A stretch of DNA of 64,000 bases, taken from positions 1-64,000 of the forward strand of contig JAPYMA010000330.1 of the NCBI GenBank assembly GCA_035041965.1, read 5' to 3'. Positions 39,001-53,840 of this stretch are shown piece by piece (positions within the stretch are counted from its first letter, which is position 1; every line of letters begins with the position of its first letter). The notes beneath the pieces were generated by a model. The model was given only the letters and a program-made list of their open reading frames with translations. It had not been told where the DNA came from and ran no database searches. The translations under genes and the position numbers were made by a program. The DNA is from Anisakis pegreffii. Lineage: Eukaryota > Nematoda > Chromadorea > Rhabditida > Anisakidae.

Positions 39001-42000
39001 CTGAAGAACACAAACTTGATAACAACAGCCAACGAATACTTGACAAGTGGACAAGTATGTGTGCTGTGAACGGTGCTGAAGGTCATCAATTCTGATTGTC
39101 TGTAATGAACGCAAAAAATTGTAGTTATTAATATGGTTATAATTGTTATTGTGATTGGTCATCGTCCTTAAGAAACGCTCAAAAATTGACAAACTGTTGG
39201 CGAAAAGACTGGATTTGAGTGATTCGGAAGAAGAAGGTGAACGGGAAATGGAAAAGGACGCAAATGAACGATCAGAAAAAGCGACTGGGAATAAGTCGAA
39301 GAAAAATAAGTGAGTTTGAGAGAATTTGTTTTGTTTTGTTTTGTTGTTTGTTGGTGATTGCGCTTTTATTCATTCACATCAACGGTGATGCATTATGTAA
39401 TTTTTAGCATTTGTCTGTTATGTGGCTAAATGCATCTGTTTTTTTTTTGCGTCTGTGCAAAATCATTGTACAAATGTGTAATTTGAATTGGATAATGAGA
39501 AATCATTGCGGACTATAATTATTAAATTTTTGAGACGTAAAATAATTTTGTCATCGGGATCGGAAAGCGAAAATGCGGCTGAAGAGAGCGGCGATCAGTC
39601 GTCGAACGATGGCTCATTTGCGGTCGTTGGTGAGGATGAAGAAGAGCGCAACAGTGACGACGTGGAGACAGTGAATTCGAGCGATTCAGATTCTGATACT
39701 GAAAGTGAACGAGGTAAAAAGTCTTCGGAAAAAGGAAAACGAAACGTCAAATCGCAACCATCCAAAAGGTTTGTTTTCATTTGATTTTACGAAATTCCAA
39801 AAGAAATAGTGAAATGTTTGCGGAAATTTTTTGAAAAAACATTCATGGCCAGAGATTTAGTTTTTGTGCAGATATGATTTTTATGTGTGTTTATGTGCTG
39901 CGATATTGTCTCGCTTTGAATACTTCACACTTGAACACGTTTTGCATTCTAATCGAAACGTTCAGCAGCCAAATTTTTGGGCTTTGACAATGGATGTGCT
40001 TTTTTGTGTGTGTGCGTGTTTCAATGTAAATATTGTTTTGTGTTAAGGAAAAAAGAATACGCGACTCGATCAACGATGAGGCAAAAAAGAAAAAAGAAAC
40101 GTGCTCGTATCGAAGAGGACGACAGTTCCGACGGTACCGCTCAGGATGCAAGTGATATAGACAGTGATATCGTTGAGGTTGAGAGTGCTAGTGATGATGA
40201 TAATAAGAACGATAAAGGTGATGAAAGCGCTAAGAAACGACGAGGTGCGAAGGCGATAATGGGCAAGAATAAACTAACAAAAGAGACAGTGGACGCAGAA
40301 AAAGCCGAACGGGAACGACGAAAGCGAATTGAGGCGAAACAAAAAGAGGTCTGAAGTCGAATTTTTATTCGTTTGAAAGAGAATTGTGGTTGATTCGTAC
40401 GTTTGTTTGAGACTAAAGAAGAATAAAGTTTCAGTTCAATGGTATCGAATTGGTACAAGGAAGTAGTGCAAATGATTTGGCGAGTGCGTTGACGGAATCC
40501 TCAACACAGCCAATACGTCTGAAGAATGTGGTGCTGGACAGAGATGAGCACAGTGACGAGCCGTGTCCAGTGAGTGTGCATCAGTCGTTGGTGAAGTGCT
40601 TGAAGAAACATCAAGCCGAGGGCATTCAGTTCCTGTACAATTGCACAATTGAATCGTTGCAACGACTGAACAAAGACGAGGGTGGTGGTGCGATACTGGC
40701 ACATTGTATGGGATTGGGAAAGACATTACAGGTGATGATTTGGTGTTGTTTTTATTGACTTGTTGTTTAGAGGGTTGTTTTTATGGTTGTTGTTGTCGTT
40801 ATTGTTGAAGATAAGAGGGATTTCTTAGAGGATATGGGAGAGGCGCTGGATTTGTCGTGGACATTTTACGTGTAAGCAAAACGAATACAGCACAAAATGG
40901 GAATGGTATTCATTAGTAGTAAAATGATTAGAGGATTTTTGAGAGGATTCGTCGTGCGTGGAGTGAATCCGTTTTTGGGTACAGCGATGAAATTATCGGT
41001 TTAGTGATTGCGCTGAAATGATAGCGATATTGCGCTAATGATAGCCAAAAACCTGTATGCTCGCCAAATATATCAGTAATCGAAGTTAGAATTTTATGAA
41101 GACAGATGATTCCCAACGCAATTATCGTTAGATGCGCGTAAAGAAGAATGTCAAGGAAGAAGGAATGTGATATCAGTGGTACTGGTGATAACAGACAGCC
41201 ATTGACTCGTAATGAGTTGTTGGATTTGTTGATAAATAAATGATGGTGGTATTGCAGGTGATCGCGTTCTTACACACCATAATGATGCATCCGAAAATCA
41301 GTCAGAAAGTGAAACGGGTGTTGATTGTGGTGCCGAAGAATGTTGTGTTGAACTGGTTCAAAGAATTCGAAAAGTGGCTCGATAATGACAATGTGGATCG
41401 AGACTTGGACACCATTAATGTTCGTTATTCGATTTTATTTTCTTTCGAATCTGGATTTACTTTCTGGTTATAGATATCCATAGTTTAGGGGGAATTTTTA
41501 GCTTCTGTGGTGTTTTTCATAACTGTGAGAATTAACATTGTTCTTACTATTACTGACAATAATGTCAGTATTATTACTGTTATTGTTGCTGTATTTTAAA
41601 TGGTTATTGTTATTGTCATTATTGTTGTTATTATCGATGTTTTGGTGATTTTAAGGTGATGGAATTGGATACACTAAAGGAATACAGCGATCGTCATTTG
41701 GCGTTAAAGACGTGGTTTGAAAGTGATGAACCGAGTGTGATGATAATTGGTTATGATATGTTTCGAATATTGACCAGAGATGAGGATGACAACAGCAGTA
41801 AGGTCAGTTTGTTTTGTTATTATTATAATATTATTATTATTGTTGTTGTTGTTGAGGTCATTGTGAGTAATGTTCAAATATAAGAATGTTTGAAGAATTA
41901 AAAGTGATCTGTTCACGTTTTAGAGTAAAAAGAATGACACAAAACGCAAGCCATCGAAGCAAGCACGTAGACTGATGAAACTGCAACCAGATTTTCGTAA

Positions 42001-45000
42001 ATTTCTGCAAGATCCAGGTTATTTTTGTGTTTTTCATAAACGGTTTGATTTGTACATTATTATGAGTAGTGGTAACAGTTGAATGATTAGCACTGTTAAT
42101 CTGCATTATCGTTTGCTCTTAAGAATGATTTCATTTGAAAGATTGTTTGAAAGATAAATGAGGGCAAAAGCTTAATGATTTATTCGATATTCAATCACTA
42201 AAGTTGGTAAAATACATGAAATTGATCGTTAAAATAAACTGAACTATAGTCTTTCTAATATATATCGCAAGATAACAGTAATGCTGATGGAGGTGAGGAT
42301 ATTTATTCAGAATAGTTGAAACTGTTTCGTTTTGTTGCAAAAAAGGAATTAAGGGAAATTATTCATTTACAATTACGCGGATTCATTTCTGTCACACGTG
42401 ATTTTCAACGTTTCGATGTATAACATCTACATTAGATATTGTGATAAATTCGGAAGTTGAATAGGAGAAGTCAATGTGACCAGCAATGATGTCGGTTTTG
42501 GTATGATTTGTTGAATGGACACATCGAAAATATGTAATAAATGCAATTTGAAGGACCCGATTTAATCGTGTGCGATGAGGCACATAAACTGAAGAATGAC
42601 GAATCGGCGCTGACAAAAACGATGAAAAAAATTCAAACGAAACGAAGAATTTGTTTGACTGGAACGCCGTTGCAAAACAATTTAATGGAATGTCAGTCGG
42701 TTTGATTCGATATCGTTGTTCACATTCGAAAATTGATTTCTTTCATTTACGTTTCCATTATTTGGTGGATTAATTTGGCTGATCGGATGGATATTAATCA
42801 GAAGTTCAGAGCATATGAATAACGCATAATAAACGGATGGATGTTATGCATAAGACAGGAAGGAGGCATTCATTGTTTCAGACCACTGCATGGTGAGCTT
42901 TGTAAAGCAAGGTTTATTGGGTACGAAGCATGAGTTCTCGAATCGATTCGCGAATATCATAAATCGTGGACGATTGAAAGATGCGACGGCAGCTGAGGTG
43001 CGTTTCATGAAGAGACGTTGCCATGTGCTTTGTGAGCATCTGAAGGGAGTTGTGCAGGTCAGTTCGTTTGTTGTGTTTGATCATTCACTATCCTCTGTGT
43101 TATATCACCACTATCGCAAATATCACATTCTTCTTTCCTTCCCTGGCATTCTTCTTTCCGCGCAGCTAACGATCATAATAGCGTTGGGAATCATCTATCT
43201 TCATGAACTTCTAACATGGATTGTTGATTTGGCAAGCAAAGAGATTTTGAGCTACTCTCCCATATTGCCCAATGACTTCTTCTGGGGAGAGGGACTCGAA
43301 TGAGGCCTGAAAATACATTCAGATAACAGAGAGGTGTAAACTCGTAATGAGTTGGATTTGCTGATTAAATAAATACGTAAATGAATAGATGAAAATTCAG
43401 TATCCATTACACGTTAATGAACGGAGAGCATTTGAATAGGTTGAGGTGAATAGGTAATGCAGATTCTGAGATGAGATAGGTGAGATACAGCATCAGAGAT
43501 TATGTTGATATATTGCTCAGGTGTATAGTGATGATAACGATAACTGTAAATAGTGGAATGAAGATATTCATAATGAGAATACAATATTTAGCGTGTTGAC
43601 TATCGCGTTCTGATGGACTCGATTCCACCGAAACAAGAGTACGTGATAAATGTGCGTTTAACACCGAAGCAAGTGAAGTTGTATCGCTGCTTCTTGGAAC
43701 GTGTTGGTCAGGATAGTACGGGTCTGAGCAAGAGACTTTTACCCGATTATCACATCTTGTCGCGGATATGGACACATCCCCATCAATTGCTCGCTCATGA
43801 GATTGTAGTTGAGAGAAAGGTTTTTGTATATTCTTCGTTATTTTCATTTTTATGCCTTATTTCTATTATTGTTATTCTTTTATTCGGGTTATTTTCATCT
43901 ATTAGGTTCACTAAATATTCGAAATTCAGCGATTGCTTGAAGACGATAAAGAGGATCTGGAGGAATTTATTGATGATGGTGAGGAGACACCGTCGGTGAT
44001 TGAGACGTCTGACGATGACGTAGTTGCTTTGTTAGTAGTTTATTGTTTGCGTTTTGTTTCTATTTATTTTGCCATTTTCGGGAATTTATTTTCATCCATT
44101 TTGTATTCAGCAGTTGCTTATATGTTGTGCTATGTACTCAATAATATGGTATCGTCCATGGTAATTTTTAGTTAATTGATAGTTGTTTAAATTAGATTCA
44201 GTCATATATATACGTTGCATGAGATGTTCATTTTTGTGCTGAATTTCATCTGAGAATATTTCTTACAAACGGAAAAAAAAAGCAAGAAATAATGGTTCGA
44301 AATGATAAATTTGTGATTTTGTTAGTGATTTTGTGGATTAATTTGAGCTGACAAATTAACACTCTCTCGTCGACTCTTCGTTTCAGTGTTTGCTTCTTGC
44401 CCTTTTCACCCAAATATCGACCATATTAGCAATCTTTTGATAGGGACTTTTTTGACTTGTGTATCGAGAATAACAGATCATGAAAAGTTTTATGATGTTA
44501 GTTCTTGAATTTTGATGATTTGAACTTTCAGAGATGATTTGAACGAAGAGAATGGTGATGATGATGCAGTCGCGAGTACATCGAAGTTGAAGAATTCAGA
44601 TGCGAAAGCAACTCGAAAATCGAAACGTTTGGCTGGCGAAGAAGATTCGATGGATGACTCACCACCAACACCGCCCGAGTTCCGTGGATGGTACGCGAAA
44701 ACGGGTTTGGTATCAGCCGAGGATGAGAACGACTTCAATTTGAGCAATAAACTGCTGTTGCTTGTTGCGATCATCAAGAAATGCGAAGAAATCGGTGATA
44801 AATTGTGAGTTCGATTTAAAATAGTCTTCTTTTTTAACTTTTTGTGGAAATTTTTGTTAAATATTCCACAGTGATTTTGTTTTATTTTTATTCTTTTTCT
44901 TGAGAATGATTAATTCATCTGAAATAGTTTCATTTGATGACTGAGCGATTGATTGGTTTTTTGGGTGTGTGTGTGCATTTGAGCTTTGGATATCAAGAAA

Positions 45001-47648
45001 TATTTGCAAACGAACGAAATGAAATGTTCAGATTGGTGTTTTCACAAAGTATCGAATCGCTGTCATTGATCAAACGAATGCTTCACTATATGGATAGTCA
45101 CGATCTGTGGTTCGCGGATGGTCATGAAGCGATTAAGTCGTCGAAAGAAACGTGGGGATGGACTGAGGGGCGCGATTACTTGGTCTGTTTTTGATTCGAT
45201 CACATTTCAATTCTTGTCGACACTTTCATCTGTGATGCGATGAACATTAATAGCACACTGCAGGTGATCGATGGTCAAGTGCAATCTGGCAAACGACAAG
45301 AAGTTCAAACGAAATTTAATAATCCCAATAATCTTCGGTTAGTTTTAGCAATTCGTCGTTGTTTTCACATTTAATAACTGGGTTTTTGAATATTTCGTTG
45401 TGCGTAAACTTATCATGTAGGTGAATTTTTCTGCAAATCAGTAATTTGTTTTGTTATATCAATTAATGGCAGTGTTGAAGTTTTGAATAATTTATGAGTA
45501 TCGTTGCGTTTCCAATAATTTTTCTTCATTTTATGTGTTATCGTGGTGAATGTACATGGCAAGCGGTGAAAAACATGTTTTTGGAAAAAAGTTAATACTT
45601 ATTGTTAAAAGAATCTTGATATTAGTGTTCATTGCAAGCGAGGAGAATCAACATTTGGAAAAGAATCTGGTGATATAAAGTGATATAGAAGTTGATATCA
45701 TGAAAATTTAATTATAATATTAGTGGAAAGATTTGAGAATTGTGATAATTAAGATATCACAATTTTGAATGAATTAAGCATTATGATAGTAGTGTTCAAG
45801 ATGATATTAATTTGACAACTGAATGTAAGTGATACATAATGATGGAATTGTTGGAGTTGTACTTATGGTATTGGTATGCTTAATTTATAATGCTGATTGT
45901 GATAGACGCAGTAAAATGATAATGTTAATAGTGCATAATGATAGCGAAGAGAAATAATGATGATGATGATTCAGTGCGCGTCTGATGCTGATTTCGACCC
46001 GTGCGGGCTCGTTAGGCACTAATATGGTGGCAGCGAATCGTGTCATCATATTCGACGCCTGCTGGAATCCATCACACGATACACAATCGTTGTTCCGTGT
46101 CTATCGATTCGGTCAAACGAAACCCGTCTATATTTATCGTTTCATTGCACAGGTTCAGCTGATTTATTGACGTTTGTATCATTGAGAGTGAGCGGTGGAT
46201 TTAATGACGGTGAATGAAATGATTGAAGGGTACAATGGAGGAACGAATTTATAAACGACAAGTGACAAAAGAGTCGACTTCGTTACGTGTCATCGACGAG
46301 CAACAGATACAGCGTCACTTCGATGGACACGATCTAATGGAATTGTACAAGTTCGATCCGGATGAATTAGCCGATGAGGATGGGGCCGCCAGCAGTAGTC
46401 AGAATCGAAGACCGCAGATGGCACCACCCAAGGTGTGTTTGTTTATTACTGCTTTTATGGGTGGTTAGTGTTTGTTATTGGTTTCACTGGTGTGAATTTT
46501 AAGGATCGTTTGTTGCGAGACATAATTTTGTCACATCAAGACGCGATCGTCAATTATTTACAACACGATTCGTTGTTCGAGGACATTGAAGAAGAGAAAC
46601 TTACTGAGCAGGTTTGCGGGGTTGTTTATTTACGGTGTTTATTCGCAGTGTTCATATTTTGATGTTGGTTGTTTGAGGAATGCCAAGAAGCATGGGAGGA
46701 TTACGAGCGAGAGAAGACGATGGCAGCACCGATTCGAGGTGTATATCTACCGTATGAACATCAGCTGGCTGCCGATCAAAATCATATCATGATGATGGCG
46801 AAGAAAATGAGTCAGTTAGATATTTCTTACGATTATTATTGTAATTGTCATTATTATTGTTAATGTTATATTCATTGTTTTCTGGTTTTTTATTTTAGTA
46901 CATTGAGTTGCCTGTGCCAAATTCAATTTTTTGTGACTTTTGTAGTATCGTCTAAAGAGAGTTCCAAACGGTACAGTCAAGTTGGTAAAATGGTATAATT
47001 GAGGAATATTCAATTAAGTGTGATGTTTATTCAGATGATAATAATCAAATGTTGTATCGACTTCAAACGGACGAAATTTTCGTACAGGCGTTTACAGTAA
47101 CTGGCATGGAACAGGATGTTGCCATGAAACTGGCGTATATGAAAATGTTAGTGATGGATTCAATATGTTTTATTTGTTATTATGAATGTATAATTGTATA
47201 TGATAATAATGCTTATGATTTTCAGAAGTTTGGATAGTCTGTTGCCGCATATGCCTGCAGAAACGCGTGGCGCAATCACTGGATTTGGTGTGTTCTTCTC
47301 GGGTCTTATTAAAGTGAGTTTTTCATGGGTTGTTTGTTATTTATTTTCATTTATTTATTTAAATATTATTTATTGGCTTATGATGATATTAGTTTAGTGT
47401 GCATTTGAGTGCACTGAAATGACAATAAATATAATTAAATGAGACATATGAGTTGTAATAATTATTAATGATGATTGAAGGAGATCAACCGCGAGAAACA
47501 AACACCACAAGAGTTGATGGATAGAGCATTGCGAACGTTCAGACAAGTCGTCGAATTGACAAGACACATCCCCGCATGTCAGCCGCTATTGAGACATCTC
47601 TACCGCAGCAGCAATCAATTCTTTGATCCGACTCGACCAGCCCCTTGA
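33043..47648 (+). CDS. xnp-1: ATRX/XNP-1 SNF2-family chromatin remodelling ATPase, 30 exons
   Basis: Nuclear DNA-dependent ATPase; ATRX proteins remodel heterochromatin and telomeric chromatin. Exons: 33043-33165, 33278-33557, 33705-33913, 34040-34219, 35172-35261, 35543-35692, 37480-37809, 38032-38174, 38580-38688, 39173-39309, 39535-39768, 40048-40348, 40435-40731, 41258-41419, 41656-41802, 41924-42017, 42554-42691, 42882-43057, 43592-43819, 43930-44030, 44532-44804, 45032-45182, 45264-45337, 45975-46152, 46229-46432, 46504-46611, 46678-46810, 47035-47146, 47226-47313, 47481-47648. All phases close: 1705 residues. Walker A is CMGLGKT (about 854-859), the DEAH box is [10 protein letters not shown] (about 1003-1006), then LTGTPLQNN. 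The C-terminal helicase half has [37 protein letters not shown] and [16 protein letters not shown]. Residues about 300-760 are acidic and Ser/Lys-rich. No ADD zinc finger is seen, as in C. elegans XNP-1. Intron 6 starts with GC (GAGAAG|GCATGA). The assignment of exons 1-4 rests on phase and position only. Confidence 0.96.
41030..41245 (-). mobile_element. Dispersed inverted-repeat element, copy A (ATRX intron 13)
   Basis: In reverse complement it matches copies at 43080-43385 and about 56790-57035, sharing GCGTTGGGAATCATCTRTCT, CTTCTTTCC-type pyrimidine tracts and TATTTGGCGA. One end carries ACTCATTACGAGT, which is also found in inverted form at the far end of copy B. No coding capacity. Confidence 0.6.
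43080..43385 (+). mobile_element. Dispersed inverted-repeat element, copy B (ATRX intron 18)
   Basis: Longest copy of the family. It shares GTTGGGAATCATCTATCTTC with copy A. It shares TATTGCCCAATGACTTCT and GGGAGAGGGACTC with copy C. The right end (AACTCGTAATGAGTTGGATT) is the inverse of the end of copy A, consistent with terminal inverted repeats. It accounts for the apparent open frame running on from exon 18. Confidence 0.6.
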
Positions 47649-49510
47649 TTTGTAATCTTTGATTTGTTCAAGTTACTGTTGATCATCAGCACCACTCTCC
47701 ACTGTTTTTGCTAGTTATCGATTATTATTGATTGTCATTATTATTGTCATTATCGTTATCGCTGTTGTTATTATTGTCATTATTGATCTTAGTTGATCTC
47801 ATTTTTTGACGATCCACCCGTTCGTGTCTGTTTATCTCGCGGAATTATTCTTATTCGTCCACTGTTTCTGACTGGAAATGATGTGGTAGTGATAATGTTC
47901 TACTGAAATCGGTGTATTCGATTGACCTATCGTTAGTATTTTATTTGAAGTATGCAGTTCATTAGCTTATTGATTCATTTATCAGTTTTCTTTGAATTAA
48001 TCTCGATAATTGCACTATTATTCCCAGGCCTGAATCGTTTCGTAGCATTGATATGTTCTTATTTTCCTCATTGTTTTTCATTCGTATATTTGATGTTTCA
48101 TATTTGTTCTTGTTGATGTGCACAAGTGTTTTTGTGGTGATTTTTACAACGATGGTCAGCAATGTCTATCGTTTGTTCTGAAATCGGTGTATTTGGTAAA
48201 CCGATTTGAGCCAGTTGCATGACACTTTGTAACGGATATATTGAGAAGGTTTTGGATTTCATGCAGTTAAAAATTGTCTCAGTTTTATGAGATGTACTTG
48301 TTCATATATTGGCCAAGATATTGTTGTAATGAAGTACGATTTGTTTGTGAATGTGAGCGATGATTGTGGCATGAATCGTGTTGTTGGCATCATCAAAAAA
48401 TTGCGATTCCGTATGCGTATTCTGCTGATCGATGTTTCTGTCAACGTTTCTTTGTATCTTTCTGGTGCCCTCGGTGAATCGCAATTGATCACATGCGCTC
48501 TCTCGCCTCACAAGATTTCATGGATTCTTGTCGAGATCACTGAAATTTTGAGAGAATTTCGATGTAGTTTTTTGCTAGTATCATTCAAGGATGACTGTAT
48601 TGTGTCATTGATTAGATCGTATTGGATTAGCAGTGCTGTATCCATTGGACGGAGATATGAATATTGTATTGTTGGTTGAAGATGTTTACTGGTTATTAGC
48701 GATTTGTCGTGTATAATAGTTGTTTGATTGAATGAATCTACTGAAATGATTTGTTGACGTGTGTTTGGTGGCTTTTGATTTGTTTCATTGATGCGATAGG
48801 GATTAGAATCGGTTTTATTATGCGCTGTGTTTTAGTCCCATTGATTATTGTTCTTGTTGTTATTATTATCCTTATTATTACTTTTGTTATTATTATTGTT
48901 AATATTGTCATTATTACTATTGTCATTTTTGTGTGTTCGAATCTGCTCTGAATTCAGAGCGTTCTTATTGTATTATATTCATGAAATATTATTATTATTA
49001 TTGCAAAATCATTTCATTTTCTTTGCTGAAAATTGAACGAATTTCATACGAACTTATAGTATATCTCTGTTACTGTTCGAACATGTCGTCTGTTTTTTCA
49101 TTCGTGGTGAAATTAATTTTATTATTATTATTTATCATTATTGTTATTATTTATTATCATTGTTATTATTATGTATTGTTATTAATGAATGTTTTGTTAT
49201 GATCGTTTTCGTCACTGTTATCATTATTATTCTATTCTTATTGCTAGCGTTGTATAAAAGTTCTTTTTGTGCACTTTATCATTGTGAAGTACTGTTGAAG
49301 GCAGTTTATGACACGATAGAAGCAGCAGATGAAATTAGTATTAAGGTTTGGTGGTGTTGAGTACTCTTATTTGTCAATATCGTATTGTTCTGCAGTAAAC
49401 TTTTATTGATAATCAATTGTATCAAGCACTTGAGTTGATCCAATTGCTACTTCTGAATTAATTACAAGTATTCATCATTGAGTTATTAAACAGTTCGCAT
49501 AATTACACAT
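47649..49510. other. Intergenic stretch between convergent ATRX and collagen genes
   Basis: Rich in ATT/TTATTATTG simple repeats (for example 47705-47790 and 48840-49200). The only long open frame, 48287-48679, is listed separately. Confidence 0.5.
48287..48679 (+). CDS. 130-codon open frame of unknown status
   Basis: Starts at an ATG and runs to TGA. It is the longest open frame in this intergenic gap. The peptide has a hydrophobic middle (RILLIDVSVNVSLYLSGALG) but no family I know. It may be chance or part of the ATRX 3' UTR. Confidence 0.17.
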   Translation: MRCTCSYIGQDIVVMKYDLFVNVSDDCGMNRVVGIIKKLRFRMRILLIDVSVNVSLYLSGALGESQLITCALSPHKISWILVEITEILREFRCSFLLVSFKDDCIVSLIRSYWISSAVSIGRRYEYCIVG

Positions 49511-50695
<1,185 letters not shown>

Positions 50696-50707
50696 TTCGT
50701 CAAGACG

Positions 50708-50714
50708 CTACAAT
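50708..50714 (-). other. Probable trans-splice or 5' UTR acceptor before the collagen start
   Basis: ATTGTAG on the minus strand ends 12 bases before the ATG at 50695. It fits spliced-leader addition. Confidence 0.4.
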
Positions 50715-52074
50715 ATAATCACCAATTTAGTCGGCTGAAAGTTTCATTTTTTTGTTTCATTTCTGTTTTTATCCGTCTTATCCCCGCCACTATGATCAGC
50801 CAGTTTCTTCCTATTATCAGACGTTACTATGTAACATTCGTTAACGTTATTGAAACATTACGCATTGTTTTCAAATTCACTGCACCTCATTTGAGAGTTC
50901 GCGAAAATATCTGTCTGAAACAGTTTGTTGGAACAAATTCTATGGACTTAAATCATTTATCGGGCACACTTTCGTTGGAATTATTTGAGATTAATCGACA
51001 ATATCAATGAGGATGACAAGGAAGGAGATTATGAATTTTGAAACGAGTCATCATTAGGACCTTTTGAAACAGTGGCGATACTGGTTATGTGATAAATTTA
51101 TTCTACTAGGGGGAAGAAGGGAAATTTTAAGTGAACTGAGACGAAAGGGACGTCGGAAACGAACTGAATGAATTGTTGATGAGGATGTGATGGATCCAGA
51201 ATCGGATTCCAGCTTTTATAGCTTTCGAAATCGAACAACTCAACTCAACCGGTACTTGTGAAACTAGTCGTGAATGGTGATGGCCATAATCGATTGTTGT
51301 GTTGTGACATTTCGTTGAGAACATTATTGACAGTCAATGGTCAAATGATTGACTGAATGTGATTAAGTTGTTTGATCCGAGAACAAATCCCATTATCGCC
51401 ATTCGCGAGACGTATGCAATTCGTCATTGTTTCTTTTTTTGAATGGTGATTTATTTGGTGTATGGAAGGAATTTTGAATTATTAAAACATGTTTCATTTC
51501 ATTTTGTTTCGTTGCAATAATTTATTTCTTTTCTCAGATATTTATTGGCACATGTATCGGTGGTATATTCTTGATAAGACGGACAAGCTATAAGTGAAAT
51601 TCATCAATTTAATCTTGAATTGTTTCTTGATGTTTTTTGCTCATCAACAAACAAATATATGAGGATATCATCTGAATCTTTGCTGGGAAGTGAATGATTT
51701 TTTCGAAGCGAGGTTAATGATGGTAATAATGAATGTGATGGTCGTATTGGGCGAGAAAATCTGAGCGAAAAATACGCAATATTTGATGTTTAATTGGTGA
51801 TTATTTTGTTATTGCTGTTAATTTTTTCTTCTTCAGTTTTCAGTTATTCTTTCAGTTTCGATTAGTGTCGTTTATGAATTCTTTTATTGTCTTGACAAGT
51901 TATTCAATTGATATTCTTATTGATATACCATTGAAACAATGCTGTCAATGTTATCCCGTTCAATAAATGAACGATAAATCACCAAAAATGAACCGGTTTC
52001 TAATTAATGAGCTTAGTATCTGGATGCATGTACGTATAATACGTTCAAGTAATATCGATGAAACCACAAAAAAG

Positions 52075-52625
52075 TGCTCACTTCATTTCAATCATTTCAG
52101 TTCTCTCTTTCTATATATCACTTTATCCTTTGATAAATCGGTCTCGATGGAAACATTCTTTGGTAAAGATTGAGCAATTTGTTATTATTCACAATGCTTT
52201 CCTGAGTATTGGTTCGTATACGGATCTGATCTGGGCTTTTTTCCCGGTTGTCGATCGGATTTAAAAAAAAAGTGTAGATAAGATTGGTTCTCTCGTGCGT
52301 TTAAATCATTTCTTTCGTTTGTTTCATTACCATTGGCAACACAATGACGATTTTGGTGCGAACGCCCTCTTCAAGGTTTCATTAAACGAAACATTTCGTC
52401 AATGTTCTAATCAAGATATTTGTAAAAAATTCATACTGAACCATGAAAAAACATCTCATTCGATTGATCAACTTCATTTTCTTCTTTTCAATCATTTAAT
52501 TATTTTAAATCATTTCAGTTGTTTCTTTCCATAAATCACTATATCCTTTGATAATTCGGTTTTGATAAAAATATTCTTTGTTAAAGATTGAGCAATTTGT
52601 TATTATTCAGAATGCTTTTCTGATA
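52075..52625 (+). repeat. Direct duplication of about 130 bp, two divergent copies
   Basis: Copy 1 is at about 52075-52210 and copy 2 at about 52488-52625. Both contain ATATCCTTTGATAA and AAAGATTGAGCAATTTGTTA, followed by TTATTCA(C/G)AATGCTTT. They differ by scattered substitutions, so the duplication is not recent. Confidence 0.75.
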
Positions 52626-53662
52626 GCAGCATATGAATAGCTATGAGGAATGTGATATTCTGAGATAATGTCATAAATCTTAAGGGAAAAGAGAAGACTG
52701 CGGTCGTACTTTGCAAAAATCAACACAACCATTCGATGAATGATCTATCTCTGCGATAGCTCAAAGTTTGAGTATCCGACTGGAACTCGGTGCGTCGCAG
52801 GTTCGACTTTCGTTTGTGTTGCGCAGGTTTATTCGAAACCGAGTGGTGTAACAACTGTTTGATTGTTCGTAAAACTTATGAAGCAACTTCAATAAACTCG
52901 ATTATGAATTTGTTTGATTTCTTGCTGAATTTCTAACAAAACAGACGTTTTTTTCGGCACCATCAGAAATTTTTCTTTACGAGTGACTTCCTTTGAAGGC
53001 AGCTAATTCAGTACAACTCCATAAAGTTGAAAAGAGAAGACTCCGTAACGACCTACAAATAAAACAGCATCTTCCGTAACGACTTCAATGCTTTACGCTT
53101 CTCGAAATATCAGCTATTCGATCGTTTTCCTCGGAGCTAGTTATACACAGCTTTCCAAACACTTTTGAATAATATGTAAGCCGTAAGGGTATGACAAAAT
53201 CATATCTCACTGTCAGCCATAAGAGTATATTGCTACAAATGAAAGACCATCCCAGAATCGATCGTCTGCAGTATATCTCATTATTGCACACGACCATTAT
53301 TGCAGTGCTGTAGATCAAGGATAGCGAGGGCATTTATCGTTATTGAAAAGGGAAAAACAGGAAAAACTTGAATTTCACTTTTCAGGACACGAACATCGGA
53401 TAAGTTTCTTATCATTCTGCTCACAATGACCCTATGACACAAACCCGTTATAAACGTCACAATGTCACATCCATTATAAACAATCATCAGGTCAAAACAA
53501 TTCGTCCGATTAATTCAAGCAATTAATTACTATGAACTTGCAATTAATAATTCATTTGTTGGATTCCTGATATATTATAGAAAACAAAACAAGACATTCA
53601 TAGAACGTTGTATTTGCTAGATATATTCATAAATATAACTCTCTCATTTTTAACTATATCTA

Positions 53663-53701
53663 ATAATAATACTGATAATAATACTGATAATAATAATACT
53701 G

Positions 53702-53749
<48 letters not shown>

Positions 53750-53764
53750 GTAATAATATTAACA

Positions 53765-53813
<49 letters not shown>

Positions 53814-53840
53814 TAATGATAATAATAACAATAATAATAG
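53663..53840. repeat. AAT trinucleotide microsatellite
   Basis: About 55 AAT-type units with occasional GAT, GGT and AAC interruptions. It produces spurious poly-Asn, poly-Ile and poly-Leu open frames on both strands. Confidence 0.95.

Noticed and set aside
43057..43303. Extension of the ATRX frame past exon 18 (open to 43303)
   Set aside because: It is read-through into intron 18 and the dispersed repeat copy B; the donor CAG|GTCAGT at 43057 and the helicase homology end the exon there.
52745..52815. tRNA-like stretch with GGTTCGACT and a D-arm-like GCTC...GAGT
   Set aside because: The T-stem does not pair, no acceptor stem closes it, and the variable region is odd. At most a decayed tRNA pseudogene or SINE piece.
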